64,000 bases of DNA from VXMO01 sp965219405 (GCA_965219405.1 OZ244736.1:1302001-1366000), one strand, 5' to 3'; counted from the stretch's first letter, positions 9,304 to 17,530 are shown. The notes: generated from the sequence alone by a model not told the origin. A program made the numbers and translations.

Positions 9304-10305
9304 CTAATTTTGCGGCAGTTCCACCCACGTGCCGCCCTGCCGCATTGAGGCGACGAACGCCTCCGCCGCGTCGATAGATTGCAGTCCCTGCTGTAAGGTC
9401 AGGAGGAGTGGAGTCGGTTCCGCGCCGCCCATCACCCATCCGAGGAACTGCTCCTCGATGTTGACGCGGCGCTCCTCCTCATACACCTGTCGCAGATCGT
9501 CCGGCACCGATACCACCTCAGCTTCGCCATCGCCCGAAGCGATACGCACGGATGCGAACGGATCGGCAGGGTAACCCTCGATGATGATTGTGCCCTCCTC
9601 GCCGTGCAGGGCGACATGGGCGTTCTGCGTTGCTTTTGGTGCGAGATTGTCATGCACGTATCGGACGGCGACATCATCACCGAGATCCGCGATGATCGCT
9701 GAGAAACCGACGCGTCGGTTATCTACCTCGTGCTGCTTGCGAACCACCAGCAAACGCTGTTGCTGTCCCAGCCATCGATTCAGGATGTCAAAGTAGCTGC
9801 CAAAGGCGAGGAACGGCGTGTGCCACTGTATCTCTGCACTCAGAACGCGACCAATGCGACCCGAGGAAAGCAGGCGTAGAACGAGCGCGTCCTCACGATC
9901 GTAGGGGCCGCCAGGAAACGCCGGATACTGCCGCGCCTTGAGCTGCGGACGCGCCTCAAGCGCCACCACGATTTCACGCCCCTCCGCTCCGGTCATCGCC
10001 AGTGGGTTCATGGTGAGCAGATGTTTATCATTCTCCAGCGCGCCAAGCAGGATATCGCGATGCTGCGGGGCCTGGGTCCCGTTGAAGATAAGGTCCACGT
10101 CCGACGAGGAAACGATGTCTTGCCAAGAGGCTTCCTGTAGAGGTACACCGAACTGTTCGGCGACGCGGGCGGTCGATTCTGCGCTGTTGTTTGCCACTGC
10201 GACGAATTCGACACACGGAACCCTTGCGAGCTCCGGCACGACGCGCCGCTGGGAGAATCGGCCCGCGCCGACAAGACCAATACGAATGGTGGAACCGTTG
10301 GACAT
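9304..10305 (-). CDS. Gfo/Idh/MocA-family NAD(P)-dependent oxidoreductase
   Basis: A 333-residue protein with an N-terminal Rossmann fold (RIGLVGAGRFSQRR, residues about 7-20) and a C-terminal alpha/beta domain containing GEEGTIIIEGYP. The family oxidises or reduces sugars, inositols and related compounds; the exact substrate cannot be read. The ATG at 10305 has AGGAGG 9 nt upstream and is preferred over the ATG at 10341. It lies between tpiA and miaA, 147 nt after tpiA, so it may have its own promoter. Confidence 0.8.
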   Translation of the reverse strand: MSNGSTIRIGLVGAGRFSQRRVVPELARVPCVEFVAVANNSAESTARVAEQFGVPLQEASWQDIVSSSDVDLIFNGTQAPQHRDILLGALENDKHLLTMNPLAMTGAEGREIVVALEARPQLKARQYPAFPGGPYDREDALVLRLLSSGRIGRVLSAEIQWHTPFLAFGSYFDILNRWLGQQQRLLVVRKQHEVDNRRVGFSAIIADLGDDVAVRYVHDNLAPKATQNAHVALHGEEGTIIIEGYPADPFASVRIASGDGEAEVVSVPDDLRQVYEEERRVNIEEQFLGWVMGGAEPTPLLLTLQQGLQSIDAAEAFVASMRQGGTWVELPQN

Positions 10306-10452
10306 GCTAGTGCTCTCCTCCTGGATAACCGTGGCCGGCATGGCGCCGGTACGTGTGTTGACTAGATCTCGTAACGTCTGTGCGGGCTGGTCATGTGTTC
10401 AGTATAGACGTGGAGACGGGGTGTTCGAGACGGGATGCAGACCAGACGGCGA

Positions 10453-11223
10453 TTACCCGCGCTCTCGTTCTTCCGCCGCTCGAACCAGGGCAACGAACTG
10501 CTCGGCATTGAGTGATGCGCCGCCAATCAGCCCGCCGTCGATGCCAGGTTGCGCAAGGAGTGATTCAACGTTTTGAGGGTTCATTGAGCCCCCATAAAGG
10601 ATGCGAACGGACTCCGCCTCCTCCTCCCCACGGGCCTCTGCGATGGTCTGTCGAATGACGGCGATTCCCTCGCGCGCGTCGTCCGGTGTTGCCGCGACAC
10701 CCGTGCCGATGGCCCACACGGGTTCATAGGCAATGACAACCGTGGAAACATCGTCCACGTCCACCAGGCCGCCAGAGGTCTGGGTTTGGAGAACTGTTGC
10801 CGTCTCTCCCGCCTCGCGTTGCTGGAGAGTCTCGCCGACGCACATGATAGGCGTGAGTTCATATTCAAGGGCTGTGCGGACCTTTGCGTTGACGAATTCG
10901 TCAGTTTCTGCGAAATAGGCGCGTCGTTCTGAATGGCCGACAATCACGAAACTGCATAGGCCTTGCAGCATGTTCGGCGCAACCTCTCCCGTATATGCGC
11001 CTGATTCTGCCGGATACAGGTTCTGCGCGCCTAGCGCGACGGGAGATCCTCGTAGGGCTTCAGCTACGATTGGGAGCGAAACGAAGGGCGGGCACACTGC
11101 TACATCAACGCCCCGGGGCATTCCTACCGTGTGGACGATGTTGTAGGCCAATATTCGCGCCTCTGCAAGCGAGGTGTTCATTTTCCAATTGCCGACGATC
11201 AGCGGCCTGCGTTCAGATGTCAT
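10453..11223 (-). CDS. tpiA: Triosephosphate isomerase
   Basis: A 256-residue TIM barrel that interconverts dihydroxyacetone phosphate and glyceraldehyde 3-phosphate. All key residues are visible: the lysine in GNWKMN, the histidine in VGHSERR, the glutamate in AYEPVWAIGTG, and the phosphate-binding YGGSMNPQN and DGGLIGGASL. It starts 26 nt after the apgM stop, so the two glycolytic genes are probably co-transcribed. Confidence 0.95.
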   Translation of the reverse strand: MTSERRPLIVGNWKMNTSLAEARILAYNIVHTVGMPRGVDVAVCPPFVSLPIVAEALRGSPVALGAQNLYPAESGAYTGEVAPNMLQGLCSFVIVGHSERRAYFAETDEFVNAKVRTALEYELTPIMCVGETLQQREAGETATVLQTQTSGGLVDVDDVSTVVIAYEPVWAIGTGVAATPDDAREGIAVIRQTIAEARGEEEAESVRILYGGSMNPQNVESLLAQPGIDGGLIGGASLNAEQFVALVRAAEERERG

Positions 11224-11249
11224 GTTCGTTCTTTCACAATGTAGGGCCT

Positions 11250-12467
11250 TTAAGCGCCGAATTTATCCAGTTTACCGGCGTTGGCGAGCGCTAAAGGCAT
11301 GATGTCTGTGGCCGGGATGGTCCCCAGCATTCCTTTTGCGCACTCTCGCTCGGTGAATGTTTCTGTGTAGCCGGCGGTGATTTGTCGTGAACGGATCATC
11401 AGCGGGACCGGATGCCAGCTGTGGGCGGCCATGGCGGTTGGTGTTGAATGGTCGCCCGCCACAATCAACACGTCGGGATCAAGGTCCAGCAAGGCGGGGA
11501 GGGCGCGGTCGAGCCGTTCGATCGCTTCTACCTTGGCGTCGTAGTCGCCGTCCTCGCCGGCGCTGTCCGTGTACTTGTAGTGGAGGAAGAAGAAATCGTG
11601 ATCGTTCCAGATTTCTTTGGTGGTTTGGATCTGGTCTTCGATGGTATCGCCTGTCTCGACTACGTTCATGCCCACGAGCTTGGCGAGGCCTCGGTACATG
11701 GGATAGGCGGCGATTGCGGCGGGGTTCAGGCCGTAAATGTCGGCCATTTGGGGAAGGTCCGGCGTGGTGGAGAATCCCCGGAGAACCAGGCCGTTTGCGG
11801 GGTGGCGGTCCGCGATTGCAGAGGCGGCCTTTTCAAGGAATATATTGACGATGTTGGCGGTGTTATCCGCCCACGGCTCGGTCGCGGTGACTGTTAGCGG
11901 GGCCAACCCCTCGCGCTGGGGGTCGCTGTCCGTCAGGGCATCGCTGAGCTGAGGTCCGCCGTCCTCCGGGCGCAAGAGCAGGGCAAAGCGGTGCTCGCGA
12001 CCGGAGGCTGCGATGGGTTGGGCGTTGTCGACAGAGATGGCGTTAAGGCGGGTAATGAGTTCCCGGTTGATGTCGGTTGAGATGCGGCCTGCGCGTCGGT
12101 CGGTGATCAGGCCGTCATCGTCGATCGTGCAGAAGTTGCCTCTGGCGGCGACGTCGCCGTCACGGACATCCATGTCCAACCCAAGGGCTTCAAGGATGCC
12201 GCGGCCGATGAGGTATTTGACGGGGTCGTAGCCGAACAGGGCGAGGTGTCCGGGGCCGCTGCCGGGGGTGATGCCGTGGGCGACGGGGATAGATAGTCCG
12301 GTCTGCGAGGAGCGGGCGAGACGGTCGAGGTTGTCCGTCTGGGCAGTTTCAAGCTCCGTGCGGAGGGTCTTCGGGTGCGGAATGCCACCGAGGCCGTCCA
12401 TGACGAGCAGGACGATCTTGGTGTCCGTTTTGCGGGCGAGGCTCTTGATCAGTTCAAAGTCGGCCAT
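11250..12467 (-). CDS. apgM: 2,3-bisphosphoglycerate-independent phosphoglycerate mutase, archaeal type
   Basis: A 405-residue member of the alkaline-phosphatase superfamily of the ApgM class, not the longer GpmI type. LLVMDGLGG near the N-terminus and VAGDHSTPTAMAAHSW near the C-terminus carry metal ligands; GITPGSGPGHLALFGYD is the family's nucleophile region. It interconverts 3- and 2-phosphoglycerate. It is flanked by pgk upstream and tpiA downstream on the same strand, giving a lower-glycolysis cluster interrupted by a repeat-filled gap at 12468-12772. Confidence 0.92.
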   Translation of the reverse strand: MADFELIKSLARKTDTKIVLLVMDGLGGIPHPKTLRTELETAQTDNLDRLARSSQTGLSIPVAHGITPGSGPGHLALFGYDPVKYLIGRGILEALGLDMDVRDGDVAARGNFCTIDDDGLITDRRAGRISTDINRELITRLNAISVDNAQPIAASGREHRFALLLRPEDGGPQLSDALTDSDPQREGLAPLTVTATEPWADNTANIVNIFLEKAASAIADRHPANGLVLRGFSTTPDLPQMADIYGLNPAAIAAYPMYRGLAKLVGMNVVETGDTIEDQIQTTKEIWNDHDFFFLHYKYTDSAGEDGDYDAKVEAIERLDRALPALLDLDPDVLIVAGDHSTPTAMAAHSWHPVPLMIRSRQITAGYTETFTERECAKGMLGTIPATDIMPLALANAGKLDKFGA

Positions 12468-12513
12468 GTCGTGTGGACAGTATAGCGGGGACGGAGTTGG
12501 AGGTGGCGGGGCG

Positions 12514-12570
12514 ACCCTTCGACGGGCTCAGGGCGAACGGGGCCCTTCGACAGGCTCAGGGTGAACGGGG
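12514..12570. repeat. Two adjacent copies of the CCCTTCGACAGGCTCAGGGT element
   Basis: Copies at 12514-12541 and 12543-12570 differ at a few positions. The same 28-nt element, ending GAACGGGG or GAGCGGGG, recurs at 12744, 16890, 16962 and 23148. It fills the apgM-pgk gap together with a composite hairpin element. No gene is supported in 12468-12772. Confidence 0.85.
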
Positions 12571-12623
12571 GGGGGTCACCTCCACGCTGGCGCTTCCCCA
12601 TCAAGGGGGAGGAGAACCCCGAT

Positions 12624-12714
12624 GGATTCCGGCTTGCGCCGGAATGAGGGGAGTGGCGTTACGGTGGTTGGTTGCATTTCGCGTTCTGGATTCCCGCTTT
12701 CGCGGGAATGACGG
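12624..12714. repeat. Composite two-hairpin (REPIN-like) element, copy 1
   Basis: Hairpin A, ATTCCGGC-TTGC-GCCGGAAT (12626-12645), is followed by the spacer GTGGCGTTACGGTGGTTGGT and hairpin B, ATTCCCGC-TTTC-GCGGGAAT (12690-12709). The order A-spacer-B recurs at 16703, 22723 and 36778. Confidence 0.8.
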
Positions 12715-12743
12715 TGGGGGGCGGGAATGGTGGGTGGGGTTCA

Positions 12744-12772
12744 CCCTTCGACGGGCTCAGGGTGAGCGGGGG
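12744..12772. repeat. CCCTTCGACGGGCTCAGGGT element abutting the pgk stop
   Basis: A third copy of the 28-nt element in this gap, ending directly against the pgk stop codon at 12773. Any 3' signal for pgk would have to be formed by these repeats. Confidence 0.85.
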
Positions 12773-14026
12773 TTAGTTGGTGTTTTGGAGGGCGGCTATG
12801 CCTGGGAGGGTGCGGCCTTCAAGGAATTCGAGGGCGGCTCCGCCGCCGGTGGAGACGTGGGTCATGGCATCGGCGAGGCCGAGGGAATCGACGGCCTCAG
12901 CGGTCGAGCCGCCTCCAACAATAACGGTAGCGCCCCCACGCGCGTGTTGCGCAGTGACTCCCGTACTCCTCGCCGCATCCCCTGCGGTAGCGCCCGCGCG
13001 GGCGTGTTGGGCGAGGCTCTCGCCAACCGCGCGGGTGCCGGCGGCGAATTGCTCGAACTCGAAGACGCCCATCGGGCCGTTCCACAGGACGGTTTGGCAG
13101 AGTCGAAGGGCGCGGGTGTAGGTGTCGCGCGTCTCCGGGCCGATGTCCAGCAGCATCGCATCATCGGGGATCGTGCTGCTGTTGACGACGGTCGCAGTAG
13201 CGTCCGCGGAGAGTTCGGTGGCGACAACGACATCGGTCGGGATCAAGAGTTGGATGCCGCGGGCTTTTGCGGCGCTTTCAATGCGCGCGGCCATCTGCGG
13301 GCCGTCGTCTTCGAGCAGGCTCTTGCCGGTTCGCAGCCCTCGGGCCTCGAGGAACGCGGCGGCCATGCCACCGCCGACGATGAGCATGTCCGAATTCTCG
13401 ATAAGTCGCTCCATGACGGCCATCTTGTCGCCGACCTTCGCGCCGCCCATGAGTGTGGCGAGCGGCCGTCGCGGCGACTCAAGGATGCCGCCCAACATGC
13501 GGATCTCCTTATCAAGGAGGAATCCGGCGACGGCGGGGAGGATATGCGCGACACCCTCCGTGGAGGCGTGGGCGCGGTGGGCGGACCCAAAGGCATCGTT
13601 CACAAAGATATCGGCGAGGCTTGCGAGGGCGGCGGAATGATCGGGGTCATTCTTCTCTTCTTCGGGGTGGAACCTGGTGTTTTCAAGGAAAAGGACGTCA
13701 CCCGAGCCAAGGGCGGCGGCCAACCGCCGGGTCTCGTCGCCTATGGAGTCCGGTGCGACGGTGACGGGGGATTCAAGAAGCTCGGAGAGTCGTGCGGCCA
13801 TTGGCGCCACACGCAGCCCGTCGTCTGGGCCCTTGGGCCTGCCTACGTGGGTGGCGAGGATGACGCGCGCGCCGTGCTCACGGAGGTAGTTGATGGTTGG
13901 GAGGGCGGCGCGGATGCGGGAATCGTCGGAGATTGTGGTTGTTCCGGGTTCAAAGGGAACATTGAAATCGACGCGAACGAGGCATCGCGCACCGGACACG
14001 TCGATATCGCTGACCGTCTTTTTCAT
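12773..14026 (-). CDS. pgk: Phosphoglycerate kinase with a 20-residue in-frame insertion
   Basis: A 417-residue two-domain kinase transferring phosphate between 1,3-bisphosphoglycerate and ADP. RVDFNVPFE, THVGRPKG, FLENTRFHPEE and MGGAKVGDKM are family motifs; WNGPMGVFEFEQFAAGTR and IVGGGSTAEAV form the nucleotide site. Between the last two (about residues 340-360) there is an extra stretch, AGATAGDAARSTGVTAQHAR, lacking in ordinary Pgk and bounded by AQHARAGAT and AQHARGGAT. This corresponds to a 60-nt spacing of a GC-rich palindromic repeat in the DNA. The insertion sits in a surface helix before the GGG loop and may be tolerated. Confidence 0.93.
   Translation of the reverse strand: MKKTVSDIDVSGARCLVRVDFNVPFEPGTTTISDDSRIRAALPTINYLREHGARVILATHVGRPKGPDDGLRVAPMAARLSELLESPVTVAPDSIGDETRRLAAALGSGDVLFLENTRFHPEEEKNDPDHSAALASLADIFVNDAFGSAHRAHASTEGVAHILPAVAGFLLDKEIRMLGGILESPRRPLATLMGGAKVGDKMAVMERLIENSDMLIVGGGMAAAFLEARGLRTGKSLLEDDGPQMAARIESAAKARGIQLLIPTDVVVATELSADATATVVNSSTIPDDAMLLDIGPETRDTYTRALRLCQTVLWNGPMGVFEFEQFAAGTRAVGESLAQHARAGATAGDAARSTGVTAQHARGGATVIVGGGSTAEAVDSLGLADAMTHVSTGGGAALEFLEGRTLPGIAALQNTN
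12926..13012. repeat. Duplicated palindromic repeat inside pgk
   Basis: GGTAGCGCCC...GCGTGTTG occurs at 12926-12952 and again at 12986-13012, exactly 60 nt apart. The second copy contains the perfect palindrome CGCCCGCGCGGGCG. The intervening segment also has a small hairpin, CCGCA-TCCCC-TGCGG. The arrangement keeps the reading frame and adds 20 codons. Confidence 0.75.
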
Positions 14027-14109
14027 GGTGTTGGCGTTATTCCCCTGACCCCACGAGCGTTCACCGTCGATGATAGCAAAGGGGGTGGGGTGGGGGGACG
14101 GGAGGGCAG

Positions 14110-15780
14110 CTAGCCGATGTCCATGCGGGGGGATGTGGAGTCTGTTCTGCGGCGGCGGGGGGCGCGGCGGAAGGTGGGGGCCTGGGAGAGGCCGAGTTGA
14201 GGGATGGCGGGGCCGCTGCCGTTGAGGATGTCCTCGATAGTGGCGATCTGGACTCTCGGGAATTGGCGGTCCGGGTAGGCTTCGGGAGTGTAAAATCCGG
14301 CGGACGCGGCCTCATCGAGCATCGGTCTAGTGGGCGGACGCAGGGTGATCAGCAGGGACATTTCCGCCTTCTCGCGTTCCATGTCGCCTTTAAGCGTGGC
14401 GATGACGTTGCGGCCAACCTGCCCGCTCTTGACCTGGACGATGACGGTCTTTGCCTTGCCGGATTTTCCGTCAAAGAAGTTGATGTAGCCGTCGATGCCG
14501 GCGTCCGCGCCCTTCTTCATGTCGCGCCCTGGGCGGGCCTCCACCAGGCCAAGCGCCCAGTATTCGAACTGGTAGCGGCCGGTGTTGCCGCCCTCAAGTG
14601 AGAGGGCGCGGGCGCTCTCAGCGTCCGCGGGCGAGCCGATGACCTGGTAGTCGGACAGCTCATCGCCGAACGAGTCGCGCAGGCGGCTGCGCATGAGGGA
14701 GATAGCGAGATGGGTGACGTCAATGCCGATCCACTTGCGGTTGAGCCGCTCCGCGACGGCAACGGCGGTGCCGCATCCGCAGAACGGGTCAAGGATGACA
14801 TCGCCCTCGTTACTGGATGCGGAGATGATGCGCTCCAGCAGGGCCTCGGGTTTCTGGGTCGGGTAGCCTAGGCGTTCCTTGGCGTGCGACGAGATTGGGC
14901 CGATGTCATCCCACACGTTGCCCACAGGTACACCGGGCATCTCGTCTAAGTACAGTTTCGAACTGAGCCTACCATCCATGTTCTCGGGAAAATGCAGCCG
15001 ACCCTCAGCATCGAGCTGTTTCATTCTCTCCAGGGAAACTGTCCATCCATTTGGATGTGGCTTGTAGCCTTTGTAGTCGTATGTCAGGTTCGGACGTGGG
15101 GCAGGGCTACGCATGTTGTTCAGCCGATAGCGACGTCCATTCTCATCCACGAACCTATAGAACTTGTCCAAGTATTCCTGAGAGTACGGAACGTACACCC
15201 TGTTGAATGTGAAATCGGATGTCTTTGTATAGGTGAGGATAATATCGGCGACTGCGCTGAAATTTCGCCTAGCGTCGTTGTGGCTAGTCGTCCTACGCCA
15301 AGTAATCTCATTCCTAAAGTTCTGCGGACCAAACACGGCATCCAAAAGGAGCTTGAGGTAGTGGCTGGCGGTGGGGTCGCAGTGGAGGTAGATGCTGCCG
15401 GTGGGCTTGAGGACGCGGTGCAGCTCGACCATGCGCGGGGCCATCATGGTGAGGTAGGCCATCATATCGTTCTGGCCGAGGAACGTGCGCATGGCCTGGA
15501 GCATGCCCGCGAGCTTGCGCGGGCCCGTGGTAACGACCTGCTGGTAGTGCCATTCGGCGTCCGTGCTCCAATGCCAGGTGTCGTCGAATGCCTGTATCTG
15601 GGCGGCTGACTCCGAGGAATCATGCTCGCGGAAGAGGACGTTGTAGGTGGCGTTGGAGTTGAAGGGGGGATCGAGGTAGATGAGGTCAACGGACTCATCA
15701 GGGATGTGCTCCCGCATGATAGGGAGGTTATCTCCGAAGTAGAGTTTGTTTTGCCAGTCTGGTGGGGTTGGGGTGGTCAT
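14110..15780 (-). CDS. Beta-class DNA methyltransferase fused to a PD-(D/E)XK-like nuclease domain
   Basis: A 556-residue protein. The N-terminal two thirds is an N6-adenine/N4-cytosine methyltransferase: LIYLDPPFN (motif IV, residues 34-41) precedes the SAM-binding DPFCGCGTAVA (motif I, residues 331-341), the order of the beta class, with the target-recognition segment between. Residues about 424-480 contain GADAGIDGY followed by VIVQVKSG (D430, Q449-x-K451), the layout of an Mrr-like restriction nuclease with Gln in place of the usual Glu. The tail is Arg-rich. It lies 38 nt downstream of the TIR-like gene on the same strand. A solitary regulatory methylase with an inactive nuclease domain is the main alternative. 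Confidence 0.8.
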   Translation of the reverse strand: MTTPTPPDWQNKLYFGDNLPIMREHIPDESVDLIYLDPPFNSNATYNVLFREHDSSESAAQIQAFDDTWHWSTDAEWHYQQVVTTGPRKLAGMLQAMRTFLGQNDMMAYLTMMAPRMVELHRVLKPTGSIYLHCDPTASHYLKLLLDAVFGPQNFRNEITWRRTTSHNDARRNFSAVADIILTYTKTSDFTFNRVYVPYSQEYLDKFYRFVDENGRRYRLNNMRSPAPRPNLTYDYKGYKPHPNGWTVSLERMKQLDAEGRLHFPENMDGRLSSKLYLDEMPGVPVGNVWDDIGPISSHAKERLGYPTQKPEALLERIISASSNEGDVILDPFCGCGTAVAVAERLNRKWIGIDVTHLAISLMRSRLRDSFGDELSDYQVIGSPADAESARALSLEGGNTGRYQFEYWALGLVEARPGRDMKKGADAGIDGYINFFDGKSGKAKTVIVQVKSGQVGRNVIATLKGDMEREKAEMSLLITLRPPTRPMLDEAASAGFYTPEAYPDRQFPRVQIATIEDILNGSGPAIPQLGLSQAPTFRRAPRRRRTDSTSPRMDIG

Positions 15781-15818
15781 GGGTGTTAGTCTCCGCCAAT
15801 CAAGCTTGATGGTTATAG

Positions 15819-16655
15819 CTATGCCTTCAACGTTTCAGCGGGGAACTCGCGCTTCAAGGTTGCCAATACGTCTCCAAAGGTCTCTCTGATGTTCCCGAAC
15901 CGGATCTGGTCGATACCGCTGATATTCGAAAAGTCCTCTGTATTCTCTTCCAATAATGCGATCGCACGGTGGAAACCCAGTTTGCCCTGAAATAGTCCCA
16001 ATTCATGCACGACGTTAAGTCGAGGGTTCAGCAATCCTTCTGCGGTTTCGTCCTCTGCGGTCAAAACTACGAGGGCGAACTTACTCTCGTCTAGCATACC
16101 TTCGAGAATGTCACGTACTGCATGACCTGCTCGCGCACCAATCTCATACGCAAGTACTTCATATCCATGTTGATCTTGGAGGTGATCCTTTAGGTCGCGC
16201 CAAACTCTAGATTGCCCATGACCGATGAATATTTTCGGGCGAGAATCTACGGATTGCTCCGGAAGGTCGATCCGACTGTCTTCAACACTGCGGTCAAAGA
16301 TGCCTGAGACTGCCTCAATCTTGGCACGGTCGGGCGCTGCAATATCCACCTGAGTGGAGATGTAGGGTACGTTGCCGATATTGAATGCGATAACGATTAC
16401 ACTTAGGTCATAACCTCCTAGCTTGTGTTTTCCGAATTGAGCGCCGCCCTTGGATCGGCGATAATCGGCGAAGAATTCGTCGATTGAGTCATGCGACCAA
16501 GTTGAGTCTTCTAGCTCCACGCTCAAATTGTGCCTATAGTCTTTATCATCTCGTGACCCTGCTTGCCGGGCGAACTCAGCCGACGCTTCGCGTATTACGT
16601 CTGGCGAGAATCGAACGTAATCATACTTCGTGGTCTTTTGCATGTCATCGATCAC
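15819..16655 (-). CDS. TIR-like domain protein (CAP12/Pycsar-type TIR), probable NAD-degrading effector
   Basis: A 278-residue protein. Residues about 140-275 match the bacterial TIR-like family related to CBASS/Pycsar effectors: KIFIGHGQSRVWRDLK, YEIGARAGHAVRDILEGML, FALVVLTAEDE and NVVHELGLFQGKLG, where E218 is the expected catalytic glutamate of TIR NADases. The first 135 residues are an unrecognised domain (SVELEDSTWSHDSIDEFFAD...), perhaps a sensor. The GTG at 16655 has AAAGGA just upstream; the in-frame ATG at 16643 is the alternative. There are no membrane segments. Its neighbour is the methyltransferase-nuclease fusion. NAD cleavage and defence are inferred from the family. Confidence 0.75.
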   Translation of the reverse strand: MIDDMQKTTKYDYVRFSPDVIREASAEFARQAGSRDDKDYRHNLSVELEDSTWSHDSIDEFFADYRRSKGGAQFGKHKLGGYDLSVIVIAFNIGNVPYISTQVDIAAPDRAKIEAVSGIFDRSVEDSRIDLPEQSVDSRPKIFIGHGQSRVWRDLKDHLQDQHGYEVLAYEIGARAGHAVRDILEGMLDESKFALVVLTAEDETAEGLLNPRLNVVHELGLFQGKLGFHRAIALLEENTEDFSNISGIDQIRFGNIRETFGDVLATLKREFPAETLKA

Positions 16656-16702
16656 ACATTCCTTTCTAATGTTGTGAATCAGTCCACTTCATTCTAACGA
16701 TG

Positions 16703-16793
16703 GCTTCCGGCTTTCGCCGGAATGAGGGGAGTGGCGTTGTATGGTTTGGTTGGCGCAAGGGGATTCAGATTCCCGCCTGCACGGGAATGACGG
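16703..16793. repeat. Composite two-hairpin (REPIN-like) element, copy 2
   Basis: Hairpin A (TTCCGGC-TTTC-GCCGGAA variant, 16705-16722), the spacer GTGGCGTTGTATGGTTTGGT and hairpin B (ATTCCCGCCTGCACGGGAAT, 16769-16788, one arm mismatch) occur in the same order as at 12624. Confidence 0.75.
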
Positions 16794-16822
16794 AAGGAGG
16801 CCGGAGTGTGATTGAGGTTTGG

Positions 16823-16990
16823 ATTCCTCGGCTGCGCTCGGAATGACATGTGGGTGGGGCGCGGGAATGACGGAGGAGGGTGGGGTTCACCCTTTGACAG
16901 GCTCAGGGTGAACGGGGGGTACTGGGTTCCCGTGTCAAGCACGGGAATGACGGAGGGGGGACCCTTCGACTGCGCTCAGGGTGAGCGGGG
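16823..16990. repeat. Cluster of small hairpin repeats upstream of the TIR-like gene
   Basis: Four elements in series: ATTCCTCGGCTGCGCTCGGA (from 16823), a CCCTTTGACAGGCTCAGGGT copy (16890-16917), TTCCCGTG-TCAAG-CACGGGAA (16927-16947) and a CCCTTCGACTGCGCTCAGGG copy (16962-16990). The whole 16656-17065 gap is repeats; no gene is supported in it. Confidence 0.75.
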
Positions 16991-17065
16991 GGCGCCCCCA
17001 CCCTCGCCCTCCCCTATCAAGAGAGGGGATTCACGAAGGGGGGCGGGAGTTCCGAGGGATTCGTG

Positions 17066-17530
17066 TTAGGTCTGGGAGGCCCAGCGGGCGAGGGCTTTGT
17101 CCGGCGAGGATATTTGGCTCACTGACTTGTAGTAGTAGTCCTGCCAACCCTTTTCGGGCAGTCCGGTGAAGAGCATGAGGTTCAGCGGGTAGCGTGCGCT
17201 CTCGGAGGCTCGGCGGAAGTCGTCCCGGAATAGAAAGGTGGGCTTCTTTAGCGCGATGGCCATTCCGAGTTCGATCATTACGCCCTCGTCCGGCGGGACG
17301 CCGTTGACGACGGCAAAGATGGCGTCACTCTCAACCACGTCGCTGTAGTTCTTCTGCCCAACTTCATAGGCCCATCCCTCCTGGGTGAAGTCGGTCTGAT
17401 TCCCCCGTGAGAAGGGCTCCCAGACCTCCAGGCCCAGTTCTTCCAGAGCAGAAACGATCGGTGGCAGGAGGAGGGAGCGTTGTTGTTCAGAGAAGCCGTA
17501 CGGGTTTGCAAGGTAGATTGTTTTTGCCAT
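17066..17530 (-). CDS. Nucleoside 2-deoxyribosyltransferase-like protein
   Basis: A 154-residue protein. KTIYLANPYGFS at the N-terminus, the aspartate region VVESDAIFAVVNG (D69) and DEGVMIELGMAIALKKP with E87 as the probable nucleophile match the nucleoside 2-deoxyribosyltransferase family, which cleaves or exchanges the N-glycosidic bond of deoxynucleosides. An AAGGAAG lies 8 nt before the ATG at 17530. It is on the same strand as the TIR-like and methyltransferase genes but separated by 410 nt of repeats, so co-transcription is uncertain. Salvage or a nucleotide-targeting defence role are both possible. Confidence 0.75.
   Translation of the reverse strand: MAKTIYLANPYGFSEQQRSLLLPPIVSALEELGLEVWEPFSRGNQTDFTQEGWAYEVGQKNYSDVVESDAIFAVVNGVPPDEGVMIELGMAIALKKPTFLFRDDFRRASESARYPLNLMLFTGLPEKGWQDYYYKSVSQISSPDKALARWASQT

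Noticed and set aside
12473..14113. Long plus-strand open frame opposite pgk
   Set aside because: It reads through several intergenic repeats and is antisense to a full Pgk protein; low-complexity translation without motifs.
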